From BS750m-G62 sp046483505 (GTDB lineage: Bacteria > Planctomycetota > Phycisphaerae > FEN-1346), in NCBI GenBank assembly GCA_046483505.1, contig JAWODB010000123.1:11833-75832 (forward strand): 64,000 nt of DNA, in the 5' to 3' direction. Under the pieces are notes generated by a model. That model did not search any database, was not told where the DNA came from, and saw nothing but the letters and a program-made list of their open reading frames with translations. The position numbers were made by a program, and so were the translations under genes. Shown one piece after another: positions 9,074 to 17,827 of this stretch (the stretch's first letter is position 1; every line of letters begins with the position of its first letter).

Positions 9074-9943
9074 GTGCCGACCGACCGCCTGACCATCAAG
9101 GCGTACCCGGAGATCGACGGCTCCCGCATGGTGCTGGGCTTCTCGGGGTGGATGGACGGGGGCGACGTCTCGACCGGCTGCGTGAAGTACCTGTCCGAGA
9201 AACTCGGCGCCCGGCCGCTGGCCGAGATCGAGCCGCGGGGATTCTACATCTATAACTTCCCGGGGTCGATGGAGATCTCGGCCCTGTTCCGGCCGCACTG
9301 CGAGATCACCGACGGCATCGTCCACGCCTACGACCCGCCCGCCAACCGGTTCCGGCACGACGACTCGAACCGGCTGATCCTGTTCAGCGGCAAGGAGCCG
9401 AACCTGGCGTGGGAAGAGTTCGCGGACTGCCTCTTCGGCCTGGGCGAGGCGTTTCGCGTCCGGGCCGTCTACTTCATCGGCTCTTACGCCGGCGTCGTGC
9501 CGCACACCCGCGACCCCCGGCTGTACGCCTCCGTCTCGGACCCCGAGATGAAGGCCGAACTGGAGCCGCACGGCTTCCGCTTCACCGACTACGAAGGGCC
9601 GGCCCACTTCGCGACGTACCTGACGCACGCGGCGGCGGACCGCGGCGTGAAGATGGCGACGCTGGTGGCCGAGATCCCCGCCTACATCCAGGGCACGAAT
9701 CCCCGGTGCATCGAGGCCGTGGCGCGCACGGTCGCCGGCATCCTCGGCATCCAGATCAACACCGACGACCTGCGCCAGACGAGCGACGGCTTCGAGGCCA
9801 AGGTCAACGAGGCCATCGCCGAGAAGGACGATCTCTCGGAGATGATCCGGAAAATGGAAGCCCAGTACGACAGCGAGATGTTCGAGACCCAGATGGGCGA
9901 CCTGAAGGATTGGCTCGAGGACCGGGGCATTCGGCTGGACTGA
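9074..9943 (+). CDS. PAC2 family protein
   Basis: 289-residue soluble protein of the PAC2 (proteasome assembly chaperone 2) family. The opening LVLGFSGWMDGG-type stretch (residues about 20-30), GSYAGVVPHTRDPRLYASVSD in the middle, and the C-terminal helices (INTDDLRQTSDGFEAKVNEA) are characteristic. In archaea and eukaryotes the family includes proteasome assembly factors; in bacteria the role is unknown, and no proteasome gene is visible nearby. It stands alone between the GH28 gene (opposite strand) and DUF1080. A palindromic doublet follows its stop codon. Confidence 0.82.
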   Translation: MPTDRLTIKAYPEIDGSRMVLGFSGWMDGGDVSTGCVKYLSEKLGARPLAEIEPRGFYIYNFPGSMEISALFRPHCEITDGIVHAYDPPANRFRHDDSNRLILFSGKEPNLAWEEFADCLFGLGEAFRVRAVYFIGSYAGVVPHTRDPRLYASVSDPEMKAELEPHGFRFTDYEGPAHFATYLTHAAADRGVKMATLVAEIPAYIQGTNPRCIEAVARTVAGILGIQINTDDLRQTSDGFEAKVNEAIAEKDDLSEMIRKMEAQYDSEMFETQMGDLKDWLEDRGIRLD

Positions 9944-9964
9944 CGCCGAGCGGCCGCCGAGCCC

Positions 9965-10057
9965 GTTGAGCCGCCGACGGCGCACCGGCGGGTGGTGCCG
10001 TTGCGGCGAGGCAATCCTTCTCTGCCGTGCGCGTCGACCTTCGGTCGACGGCTCAAC
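9965..10057. repeat. Palindromic doublet, repeat family B, copy 1
   Basis: The unit opens GTTGAGCCGCCGACGGC and closes GTCGACCTTCGGTCGAC then GGCTCAAC, so GTTGAGC and GCTCAAC bound it as an inverted pair. Each half forms its own hairpin. It follows the PAC2 stop codon by about 20 bases. Related units are at 10959, 16092 and 17634. Confidence 0.8.
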
Positions 10058-10196
10058 CGGCGCGCGGACACCAGCGACACCGTCACGGCTCTGCGTTGGA
10101 GCGACACTTGGTCCCGCCGCGTGGATTAAAGAAACGAGCGCCCGGCAGGACGTGTCGCTCGGCGCCGACCTGCACGAACCGGAAAAGGAGCCTTCC

Positions 10197-10940
10197 ATGA
10201 CCCGCACGCTGCTCGTCGCCGCAACGGTCGTCGGCCTGGTGACCGGCGGCCTCGTCGCCGCCCCGCCCAAAGGCGAGGGATGGAAACCCCTGTTCAACGG
10301 CAAGGACCTCTCCGGCTGGGTCGTCCCGAAGGGGGATAACGGCCACTGGAAGGTCGTGGACGGCGTCATCGATTACGACGCCCGCAGCGAAGCCAAGGGC
10401 AACAAGAACCTCGTCACGGAAGACGAGTTCGGCGACTACCGCCTGCACATCGAGTGGCGGCTGAAACGGACCACCGGCCTGTACCCCATGCCGACCATCC
10501 TGCCCGACGGCTCGTACAAGAAGGACGCGGACGGCAAGGTCATCAAGACCCCCACCCCGAACGCCGACTCGGGCATCTTCCTTCGCGGCAGCGGCAAGAC
10601 GCAGATCAACATCTGGTGCTGGCCGTGCGGGTCCGGCGAACTCTGGGGCTACCGCAACGACACGAGCCAGCCGGCCGAGGTCCGCGCCGCCGCCGTCCCG
10701 AAGACCTGCGCCGACAAGCCCGTCGGCGAGTGGAATGCCTTCGACGTCAGCGTCAAGGGCGAGCACGTCACAGTGAACCTGAACGGTAAGACGGTCATCG
10801 ACGGTCGGTTCCCGGGCTGGCCCGAGAAAGGCCCCATCGCCCTCCAGCATCACGGGGGATACAACGAGAAGACGGGCAAGTACAGCCCGGCGTCCAGCCT
10901 GATTCAGTTCCGTGACATTTACATCAAGGACTTGGAGTAG
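10197..10940 (+). CDS. DUF1080 (3-keto-disaccharide hydrolase fold) secreted protein
   Basis: 247 residues, with an N-terminal signal peptide (RTLLVAATVVGLVTGGLVAA) and the family hallmark GWKPLFNGKDLSGW at about 28-41. The ATG at 10197 follows AAAAGGAG. The domain is a concanavalin-like beta-sandwich common in Planctomycetota and Bacteroidota. Some members hydrolyse 3-keto-disaccharides after oxidation by Gfo/Idh/MocA dehydrogenases. That fits the two such oxidoreductases encoded at 12025 and 17828, but a direct partnership is inference. Family B and E palindromes follow its stop. Confidence 0.88.
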   Translation: MTRTLLVAATVVGLVTGGLVAAPPKGEGWKPLFNGKDLSGWVVPKGDNGHWKVVDGVIDYDARSEAKGNKNLVTEDEFGDYRLHIEWRLKRTTGLYPMPTILPDGSYKKDADGKVIKTPTPNADSGIFLRGSGKTQINIWCWPCGSGELWGYRNDTSQPAEVRAAAVPKTCADKPVGEWNAFDVSVKGEHVTVNLNGKTVIDGRFPGWPEKGPIALQHHGGYNEKTGKYSPASSLIQFRDIYIKDLE

Positions 10941-10958
10941 GTTCGCATACCCGCGACC

Positions 10959-11088
10959 GTTGAGCCGCCGACGGCACGTCGGCGGGCGTTCGCCGCTCAA
11001 GCCGGGTGGCACGCTTCCGCGAGCGAAAGCGTGCAGTATGGGGCGGGGGAGGCACATGCTTTCGCAGCATCGCGAAAGCATGCCACCC
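10959..11088. repeat. Family B copy 2 followed by compound hairpin (family E)
   Basis: A short family B unit (10959-11001) is followed by a compound inverted repeat at 11004-11088. The outer arms are GGGTGGC and GCCACCC. Inside is a hairpin with 11-bp perfect arms, CATGCTTTCGC (11055-11065) and GCGAAAGCATG (11072-11082), and a second stem GCACGCTT/AAGCGTGC to its left. No coding potential is seen between DUF1080 and the next gene on the opposite strand. Confidence 0.75.
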
Positions 11089-11124
11089 GCCTACCTCAAG
11101 GGATTAGAGTAGGCCCTAGGCGCA

Positions 11125-11736
11125 TCAGACCGGCCGGCTCCGGGGGACGACCCGGGCCCCGCCCGGGCCGCGGCGCATGCCGTTGACGCGCACCTCACGG
11201 TCCTCGGTCACCAGGACCTGGTCGCCGCGCTCGACCCGCCCGTAGTCGCGCCCCTCGACGCGGAGGGTGATGCGGCCGTCCTCGTCGGTGACCTCGACGT
11301 TCACGTCGCCGAGGCGGAGGTCGCACTCGCGGGTCCATCCGCCCAGCCCGTGGCTGCTGCGCATGCTGCGCGAGGATCCGCGCCCGCCGGGCTCCAGGAC
11401 CTTGATGTCGACGCCGAACACGCGGGCCCGCGCCACGTCGCCCTCCATGCGGACGTAATCGCCGTCCTCCTCCGAACCGGGCGGCCCCATCTCCGCGCAC
11501 GGCGGCTCCGCGTGATGCACGACCCGCTGCGTGGCCACCCCGAGGTAGACGACGACGGGTATGGCGACCACCGCCGCCAGCAGGGCCGGCACGAGGCACA
11601 CGAGGCCCACAATCCACAGGGCCGTCATCTTCTTCAGGACGCCGACGATCAGCATCACGAGGCCCGCCAGCCCCACCAGCACGATGCCGCCGCCCACGAC
11701 GAACAGGATCAGCATGAACACAGGCGCTGCGGCCAT
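11125..11736 (-). CDS. Small membrane protein of unknown function
   Basis: 203 residues. The ATG at 11736 follows AAAGGAG; the long frame extending further upstream is antisense to the oxidoreductase gene. Two strongly hydrophobic segments cover about residues 5-35 and 38-70, with little loop between. A charged, glycine-rich C-terminal domain of about 130 residues follows, probably soluble. That domain contains a short beta-rich stretch (VNVEVTDEDGRITLRVEGRD). I do not recognise the family. NfeD-like or PspC-like membrane proteins have a similar layout, but no motif proves it. It is divergent from the oxidoreductase at 12025. Confidence 0.7.
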   Translation of the reverse strand: MAAAPVFMLILFVVGGGIVLVGLAGLVMLIVGVLKKMTALWIVGLVCLVPALLAAVVAIPVVVYLGVATQRVVHHAEPPCAEMGPPGSEEDGDYVRMEGDVARARVFGVDIKVLEPGGRGSSRSMRSSHGLGGWTRECDLRLGDVNVEVTDEDGRITLRVEGRDYGRVERGDQVLVTEDREVRVNGMRRGPGGARVVPRSRPV

Positions 11737-11854
11737 GACACGCTCCTTTCCGGCCGGTCGTCCCGCCGACCATAGCCCCATCATAACGTCTGGAGGCGCC
11801 GCGAGAAAGGGTTGGTTGATCCCGTTGGGGCGGCGCCGGCGCACGGCGGCAGGG

Positions 11855-11903
11855 CGGCGGGTGCCCCTCGGCTTCGCTCGGGACAGGCTCTGACCCGCCG
11901 CGC
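11855..11903. repeat. Long palindrome, repeat family C
   Basis: CGGCGGGTGCCC and GACCCGCCGCGC arms enclose a core beginning CCCCTCGGCTTCGCTCGGGA. The same core appears in the opposite orientation at 15993-16044. It lies in the divergent gap between 11736 and 12025. Confidence 0.75.
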
Positions 11904-12024
11904 AGCGTGTATGCGACCCGCGAAAACACTTGTCCCGCGATTCGTGCGGCCCTATAACCGTTGTTCCCGGTTTATTCTGCGCGGACGGAGAAGGAGTCGG
12001 TCTTTTGCCTCGGAAGGGCTCGAC

Positions 12025-13326
12025 ATGGACCGCCACAGCCGGCGTCAGTTCCTGAAGCGTCTCGGCCTGGCCGCCGGTGCCGCCGCCGCGGCGCCGTACG
12101 TCGTGCCGGACACGGCGACCGGCGCCGCCGCGGACGTCGTCTCGCCCAGCGAGCGCGTCACGATGAGCATCATGGGCTGCGGCAACCGCGGGCCGCGGGT
12201 CATGGGGCATTTCCTCCAGCAGCCGGACGTCCAGTGGCTGGCCTGCTGCGACTGCCGCATGGACCGCCTCATGGCCGCCAAGAAGAAGGTCGACGCCGCC
12301 ACCGGCAACAGCGACTGCGCCACGTACCGCGACTTCCGCGAGTTGTTCGACCGCCCGGACCTGGACGGCGTCCTCATCGCGACGGGCAACCGGTGGCACG
12401 CGCTCGGGTCCATCTACGCCGCCCGCGCCGGCAAAGACGTCTACAGCGAGAAGCCGATCAGCCTGACCCTGGCCGAGGGCCGGGCCCTCGTCGAGACCTG
12501 CGACCGCCTCGGCACCATCTACCAGGCGGGGTACCAGCGGCACTCGGTGGACTCGTGCCGCTTCGCCGTCGAGTGCGCCCACCAGAAACGCATCGGCGAC
12601 CTCAAGGAAGTCATCTGCAACAGTTGGACGAACAACGTCGTCAAGCCGAGCCCGGTCGTCCCCGTGCCGCAGAACTTCTGGTACGACATGTGGCTTGGCG
12701 CGACGCCGTGGCACCCGTTCTCCTGGGCCCGCGTCAACGGCTGGCGGGTCGTCTGGGACACCGGCGCCGGCATCCTGGCCGACATGGGCTGCCACTGGAC
12801 CGACCTGGCCCAGTGGGCGAACCACGCCGAGGAGACCGGTCCCGTCCACATCGAGACCGAGCACGTCGAGTGGGCCCCGGCGGACGCGCTGACCGAGGTG
12901 CCCGTCTCGGCCCGGGCCGTCACCACGTACGCCAGCGGCGTCCGCGTGGTCCACGACGCCACGGGGACGTTCAACGAGCGGTACATCCGCTTCGTGGGCA
13001 CCGAAGGATGGGTCCAGGTGCACGACGCCACGAACACCGTGACGGCCGAGCCGGCGTCGCTGTTGCGGCTGCGGGACATCTCGGCCAAGGGCTGGGGCGA
13101 CCCGGGCGACCACATCCGGAACTTCCTGGAGGGCATCAAGACCCGCCGGCGGACGGTCTGCTATCCGGAGGCCGCCCACCGCGCCATGAGCCTGTGCCAA
13201 CTGGCGAACATCAGCATCCGCCTCGGCCGGCCGCTGCGGTGGGATCCCGTGAAGGAGGAGTTCCCCGACGACCCGGAGGCGAACACGCTTCGCGGCCGGG
13301 CCATGCGGTCGCCGTGGCGGATCTGA
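12025..13326 (+). CDS. Gfo/Idh/MocA family oxidoreductase, Tat-exported
   Basis: 433 residues. A twin-arginine signal (HSRRQFLKRLGLAAG, residues 4-18) shows export in folded, cofactor-loaded form. The Rossmann motif GCGNRG is at 51-56 and the catalytic EKP signature at 142-144, followed by the larger alpha/beta domain (GYQRHSVDSCRFAVECAHQK). The length is typical of planctomycete members. Enzymes of this family oxidise or reduce hydroxyls of sugars and inositols with NAD(P). The ATG at 12025 follows GGAAGGG. The HEAT-repeat gene follows after 59 bases on the same strand and may be cotranscribed. Confidence 0.9.
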   Translation: MDRHSRRQFLKRLGLAAGAAAAAPYVVPDTATGAAADVVSPSERVTMSIMGCGNRGPRVMGHFLQQPDVQWLACCDCRMDRLMAAKKKVDAATGNSDCATYRDFRELFDRPDLDGVLIATGNRWHALGSIYAARAGKDVYSEKPISLTLAEGRALVETCDRLGTIYQAGYQRHSVDSCRFAVECAHQKRIGDLKEVICNSWTNNVVKPSPVVPVPQNFWYDMWLGATPWHPFSWARVNGWRVVWDTGAGILADMGCHWTDLAQWANHAEETGPVHIETEHVEWAPADALTEVPVSARAVTTYASGVRVVHDATGTFNERYIRFVGTEGWVQVHDATNTVTAEPASLLRLRDISAKGWGDPGDHIRNFLEGIKTRRRTVCYPEAAHRAMSLCQLANISIRLGRPLRWDPVKEEFPDDPEANTLRGRAMRSPWRI

Positions 13327-13385
13327 AGCCCGATGCATCGCCACATGCACATGCGTTCCACACGACACTGCTGAAGGGAGAAACC

Positions 13386-15947
13386 ATGACACGCTCGTTC
13401 GTTCGATTGGCCGCCGTCGCCGCCGTCCTGGCCCTGCTCGCCGGCGCCGCCGGCGCCGCCGAGGCCCCCAGCAAGGCCGACATCGACCAGGCCGTCGGCG
13501 CCCTCGCCGCCTACAAGGCCGGCCAGGAGCACACGCCGGTCACCCGCATCGGCGAGTTGCTCCAGGCGATGCACGGTAAGGCGGACCTCCAGAAGCACAT
13601 GGAGCAGAAACTCATCGGCCTCCTCGAAAGCGATGCCGACTACGAGGCCAAACTCCAGGCCTGCCAGGTGCTGGCGCGTATCGGCACGGAGGCATGCATC
13701 CCCGCACTGGAGAAGATGCTGGACGACCCGAAGACGACGCACATCGCGTGCTGGGCGCTCGAGCCGAATCCGAGCGCCGAGGCCCTGGCGGCCCTTCGCC
13801 GCGGCCTCCAGGATGCGAAGGGCGAGGCCGCCGTCACCATCATGGGCGTCCTCGGGCAGCGGCGCGACGAGATGGCCGTCCCCATCCTCGAGAAGCACAT
13901 CGGCGCCCACAGCGAGATGGTGGCCGAGGCCGCCCTGGCCGCCGTCGGCAAGATCGCCACGCCCAAGGCGGCCGACATCCTGGCCACGGCCCGCAAGAGC
14001 GTGGGCAAGGCCCTCCGCGGAGCCGCCAACGACGCCTACCTCCAGTGCGCGAACCGCCTGGCCGACGCCGGCCGGACCGACCGGGCCGTCACGATGTTCG
14101 AAGACGTCCTCGAGGACGACGTCGCCATCCGTTACCACCGCGGGGCGCTCATTGCGCTGATGCGGCACGCGGGCGGCAAGGCCGTGCCGCACGTGCTGGC
14201 GGCCATCCGCAGCAACGACCAGATGATGCAGGGTACCGCCATCGCCAACGTGCCCCTGCTCGAGGGCAAAGACGTGGTGAAACGGTTGTCGGCCGAACTG
14301 CCCAAGCAGTCGGCCCGCATCCAGGCCCTGCTCGTCAGCGCCCTGGCCGACCGCGGCGGCGACGACGCCCGCAAGGTCGTCACCGACGTCGTCGACGCCG
14401 ACGAACCCGAGGCCCGCGTGGCGGCCGTCAAGGCCCTCGCACGGATCGGCGACGCCTCGTCCGTGCCGCTGCTCGTCAAGGCCGCCGGCCAGGGCAAGAC
14501 GAAGGCGGAGCGTGAGGCGGCCCTGATTTCCCTCCGCCGCCTTTCGGGCGAGGGCGCCGACGCCGCCATCCTCAAGGCCATGAAGACCGCCAAGCCGCCC
14601 GTGCGAGCCGAACTCATCAGCGTCATCCACGGCCGGGGCACGAAGTCGGCGGTCCCCGCCCTGCTTGAACAAGCAGCGGCCGATGACGAAGCCGTCCAGG
14701 CGGCGGCGCTGAAGGCGCTGGCCCACCTCGCCGAACCGGATCACCTGGCGGACCTCGTGGAGCGCCTGGTGAACCTGAAGGCCGCCAAGGCCCGTCCCGC
14801 CGCGGAGCGGGCGGTCGTCCAGGTCGCGCAGAAGACCGAGACCCCGGCCGCCGGCAGCCGGCCCGTCCTGGCAGCCTTGAAGAAGACCGACGACGTCCTG
14901 ACCCGGACGTCGCTGCTGCGCGTGCTGGGCGGCATCGGCGGGGAGGCGGCCCTGGCCGCCGTCACCGACGCCCTCGACGCCAGGCAGGAGGGCGTTCGCG
15001 ACGCCGCGGTGCGGGCCCTCGGCTCCTGGCCGGACGCCTCGGCCGTGCCGGCCCTGCTGGGCCTCGTCAAGAAGACGGACGACCGCACGTACCGCGTGGT
15101 GGCGCTCCGCGGTGCCGCCCGGCTGCTGGCGAAGGGCGCGGGCGTACCGTCGGACGACGTCCTCCAGCCGTACAAGGACCTGATGGCCCTGAGCGAACGA
15201 CCGGAAGACAAGAAACTCGTCCTGGCCGGCCTGGCCGACGTGCCCCATCCGGAGGCCCTCCGGATGGCCGTCGATTCCCTCGACAACAAGGCCGTGCAGG
15301 GCGAGGCGGCCATGGCGGCCGTCAAGATCGGCGAGGCCGTCATGGGCAGCGCCCCCAAGGCCGTCGCAGCCGCCATGGAGCAGGTCGTCAAGGCCGCGCC
15401 CAATGACGCAACGAAGAAGCAGGCCCGGCAGGTGCTCGGCCGCGCCAGGCAACTGGGCAGCGGCATCCTCGGGTGGCAGATCGCCGGTCCGTACACGAAG
15501 CAGAACGTGCGGTTCTGGCAGTTGTGCAACCTGGCGTTCGCGCCCGAGAAGGAAGGCGAGCCGGCCGAGTGGCGCATCTGCCCCGTCAAGACGAAGGGTA
15601 AGACACACATCCTGATGGTGCACGAGATCCTCGGTCAGGGCGACAACCGCACCGCGTACGTCCGGACGTGGCTGGTGGCCGACAAGGCCGCGGACGCCCG
15701 CCTCGAAGCCGGCTCCGACGACGCCATCAAGATCTGGCTCAACGGCAAGGCCATCCACGAAAACCGCCAGGGCGGCGCGTGCGAGCCGGGCGAGCACAAG
15801 AAGAACGTCCGGCTCAAGCAAGGCGCCAACGCGCTGATGCTCAAGATCACCAATGACAGCGGACCGTGGGAGTTCTCCGCCCGCATCGTCGGCCGCGACG
15901 GCAAGCCCCTGGACGGCGTGACCGTCGACCCGTATCACGCGAAGTAG
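13386..15947 (+). CDS. Secreted HEAT-repeat protein with C-terminal beta-sandwich
   Basis: 853 residues. The ATG at 13386 follows GAAGGGAG and opens a clean signal peptide (about residues 1-24). Residues 40 to about 680 are HEAT/armadillo-like helical repeats with periodic elements such as AVPALLGLVKKTDD and ALAHLAEPDHLADLVERL. The last 150 residues change to a beta-rich domain with LEAGSDDAIKIWLNGKAIHE and NALMLKITNDSGPWEFSARI. Planctomycete proteins use that module as a carbohydrate- or surface-binding sandwich. The helical array is probably a periplasmic interaction scaffold; there are no catalytic motifs. It sits between an oxidoreductase and a sulfatase on the same strand. Confidence 0.85.
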   Translation: MTRSFVRLAAVAAVLALLAGAAGAAEAPSKADIDQAVGALAAYKAGQEHTPVTRIGELLQAMHGKADLQKHMEQKLIGLLESDADYEAKLQACQVLARIGTEACIPALEKMLDDPKTTHIACWALEPNPSAEALAALRRGLQDAKGEAAVTIMGVLGQRRDEMAVPILEKHIGAHSEMVAEAALAAVGKIATPKAADILATARKSVGKALRGAANDAYLQCANRLADAGRTDRAVTMFEDVLEDDVAIRYHRGALIALMRHAGGKAVPHVLAAIRSNDQMMQGTAIANVPLLEGKDVVKRLSAELPKQSARIQALLVSALADRGGDDARKVVTDVVDADEPEARVAAVKALARIGDASSVPLLVKAAGQGKTKAEREAALISLRRLSGEGADAAILKAMKTAKPPVRAELISVIHGRGTKSAVPALLEQAAADDEAVQAAALKALAHLAEPDHLADLVERLVNLKAAKARPAAERAVVQVAQKTETPAAGSRPVLAALKKTDDVLTRTSLLRVLGGIGGEAALAAVTDALDARQEGVRDAAVRALGSWPDASAVPALLGLVKKTDDRTYRVVALRGAARLLAKGAGVPSDDVLQPYKDLMALSERPEDKKLVLAGLADVPHPEALRMAVDSLDNKAVQGEAAMAAVKIGEAVMGSAPKAVAAAMEQVVKAAPNDATKKQARQVLGRARQLGSGILGWQIAGPYTKQNVRFWQLCNLAFAPEKEGEPAEWRICPVKTKGKTHILMVHEILGQGDNRTAYVRTWLVADKAADARLEAGSDDAIKIWLNGKAIHENRQGGACEPGEHKKNVRLKQGANALMLKITNDSGPWEFSARIVGRDGKPLDGVTVDPYHAK

Positions 15948-15992
15948 CCGCGAGCCGCCGGCCACGCGCCACGAGCAATAGACCAAGGCAAA

Positions 15993-16210
15993 GCGCGGCG
16001 GGTCGGAGCCTGTCCCGAGCGAAGCCGAGGGGTACCCGCCGCGCTGGCCGAGCGCCGGCCCGCTTTCGGGCCGAACGCCCTGCGCAGGCCCGTTGAGCGG
16101 TCGACCGAAGGTCGACGCGGGTTTCTCGAGCGAACGGGCGCCGACGTGCCGTCGGCGGCTCAACGAAGACCAAGGCCGTCCAGCGCGGTGGTTCGGGAGG
16201 GCCACCGCGC
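15993..16210. repeat. Cluster of three palindromic repeats (families C, B and D)
   Basis: In order: family C palindrome 15993-16044, family B doublet 16092-16164 (opens GTTGAGC, closes GCTCAAC, with GTCGACC/GGTCGAC and GCCGACG/CGTCGGC stems), and family D palindrome 16183-16210 (GCGCGGTGG/CCACCGCGC). Together they fill the 286-base gap between the HEAT-repeat and sulfatase genes and leave no room for another gene. Confidence 0.8.
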
Positions 16211-16233
16211 GGAGAGCCAGGAAGGAACCACCC

Positions 16234-17625
16234 ATGAACCGCCGCTCGTTTCTGAAGGGCCTGGGCGCAGCCGCCCTCGCCCTGCCCGCCCGGGCACGCG
16301 CCGCCGAGGCCGACCGCAAGCCCAACATCGTCTACATCATCGCCGACGACCTCGGCTACGGCGACCTGAGTTGCTACGGCCAGGAGCATTTCAAGACACC
16401 CCACATCGACCGCCTGGCAGCCGAGGGCCTGAAGTTCACCCAGCACTACGCCGGCTCGACCGTCTGCGCGCCGTCGCGGTGCGTCCTGATGACCGGCCTG
16501 CACACCGGCCACGCCTATGTCCGGGGCAACAAGGAGCACAAGCCCGTCGGGCAGGAGCCCATCCCCGCCGATACCGTGACCGTGGCCGAACGCCTGAAGG
16601 CGGCCGGCTACACCACCGGCGGATTCGGCAAATGGGGACTCGGCTACCCCGGCTCCGAGGGTGACCCCGTCCGCCAGGGCTTCGACGAGTTCTTCGGCTA
16701 CAACTGCCAGCGCAACGCTCACCGCTACTACCCGAACTTCCTCTGGCACAACGAGAAGCGCGTGGACCTGGACGGCAAGACGTATTCGCACGCCCTCATC
16801 ATGGAACGGGCCCTGGACTTCATCCGCCGGCACAAGGACGGGCCGTTCTTCTGCTTCATGCCGGTCACGATTCCGCACGCGGCGATGCAGGCGCCGGAGA
16901 AGTACGTGGCGCCGTTCCGCGACACGTTCTCCCAGTTCGCCGACGCCGTCGGCCGGTACGCCGGCACGCAGACGAAGAACCCCGTGGCGGCCTTCGCCGG
17001 CATGATGACGGTCCTCGACGAGAGCGTGGGGCAGGTGCTCGCGCTCCTGGAGGACCTCGGCCTCGATGAGAACACGGTCGTGATGTTCACGAGCGACAAC
17101 GGGCCGCACCACGAGGGCGGGCACAAACCGCAGTTCTTCGATTCCAACGGGCCCTTGAAAGGGCACAAGCGCGACCTGACGGAGGGCGGCATCCGCGTGC
17201 CGATGCTCGCCCGCTGGCCCGGCCGCATCCGCCCCGGCACCACCACGGAGCACATCTCCGGGTTCCAGGACGTGATGCCGACGCTGTGCGACCTCGCCGG
17301 CACGGCCGCCCCGGGCGGCATCGACGGCCTCTCGTTCCTCCCGACGCTCATCGGCCGGGCCGACCGCCAGAAGGCGCACCCGTACCTGTACTGGGAGTTC
17401 TACGAGCGGGGCGGCAAACGGGCCGCCCGCAAGGGCCGATGGAAGGCCGTCCAGACCGGGCTCCAGAAGAAGTCGCCCGGCCCCGTCCGCCTGTACGACC
17501 TGGAGAAGGACCTCGGCGAGACGACGGACGTGGCCGACGCCCATCCGGAAATCGTGGCGGAGATGAAACGAATCTTCGCCGAGGCCCACACGCCGTCGGA
17601 GATCTGGACGTTCCGCGGGCTGTGA
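16234..17625 (+). CDS. Formylglycine-dependent sulfatase, Tat-exported
   Basis: 463 residues, usual for arylsulfatase A-type enzymes. An RRSFLKGLG twin-arginine-type signal opens the protein. The N-terminal metal site IIADDLGYGD has Asp38 and Asp39. The sulfatase signature CAPSR is at 78-82; its Cys78 would be converted to formylglycine. The second metal motif TSDNGPHHEGG follows at about 286. It hydrolyses sulfate esters, most likely from a sulfated polysaccharide, outside the cytoplasm. The ATG at 16234 follows GGAAGGA. No formylglycine-generating enzyme is encoded in the window, so maturation would rely on a gene elsewhere. Confidence 0.93.
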   Translation: MNRRSFLKGLGAAALALPARARAAEADRKPNIVYIIADDLGYGDLSCYGQEHFKTPHIDRLAAEGLKFTQHYAGSTVCAPSRCVLMTGLHTGHAYVRGNKEHKPVGQEPIPADTVTVAERLKAAGYTTGGFGKWGLGYPGSEGDPVRQGFDEFFGYNCQRNAHRYYPNFLWHNEKRVDLDGKTYSHALIMERALDFIRRHKDGPFFCFMPVTIPHAAMQAPEKYVAPFRDTFSQFADAVGRYAGTQTKNPVAAFAGMMTVLDESVGQVLALLEDLGLDENTVVMFTSDNGPHHEGGHKPQFFDSNGPLKGHKRDLTEGGIRVPMLARWPGRIRPGTTTEHISGFQDVMPTLCDLAGTAAPGGIDGLSFLPTLIGRADRQKAHPYLYWEFYERGGKRAARKGRWKAVQTGLQKKSPGPVRLYDLEKDLGETTDVADAHPEIVAEMKRIFAEAHTPSEIWTFRGL

Positions 17626-17633
17626 AGCGCCAC

Positions 17634-17799
17634 GTTGAGCCGCCGACTCACGCGTCGACGGCCGTTACTCGTCGACCTTCGGTCGACGGCTCAACACCGC
17701 ACTGGTGCGCGGTGCACAGTCTTGGGCACCGCGCGGCGGTCAAGACTGCCCGCCGCGCATCCGGCTTCGGCGCGGCGACCCGGTAGGGCCGCCGCGCGG
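17634..17799. repeat. Family B doublet plus family D palindromes
   Basis: Family B copy 4 (17634-17695) starts 8 bases after the sulfatase stop and is bounded by GTTGAGC and GCTCAAC. Three GCGCGG-type palindromes follow at about 17705-17734, 17731-17758 and 17770-17799. The 202-base gap has no gene. Confidence 0.8.
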
Positions 17800-17827
17800 G
17801 ACCTATCTTCACGATGGGCCTCCCTTC

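Noticed and set aside
13161..16328. 1055-codon minus-strand frame opposite the HEAT-repeat gene
   Set aside because: Same GC-shadow pattern; it runs through repeats at 15993-16210, and its product has no recognisable feature.
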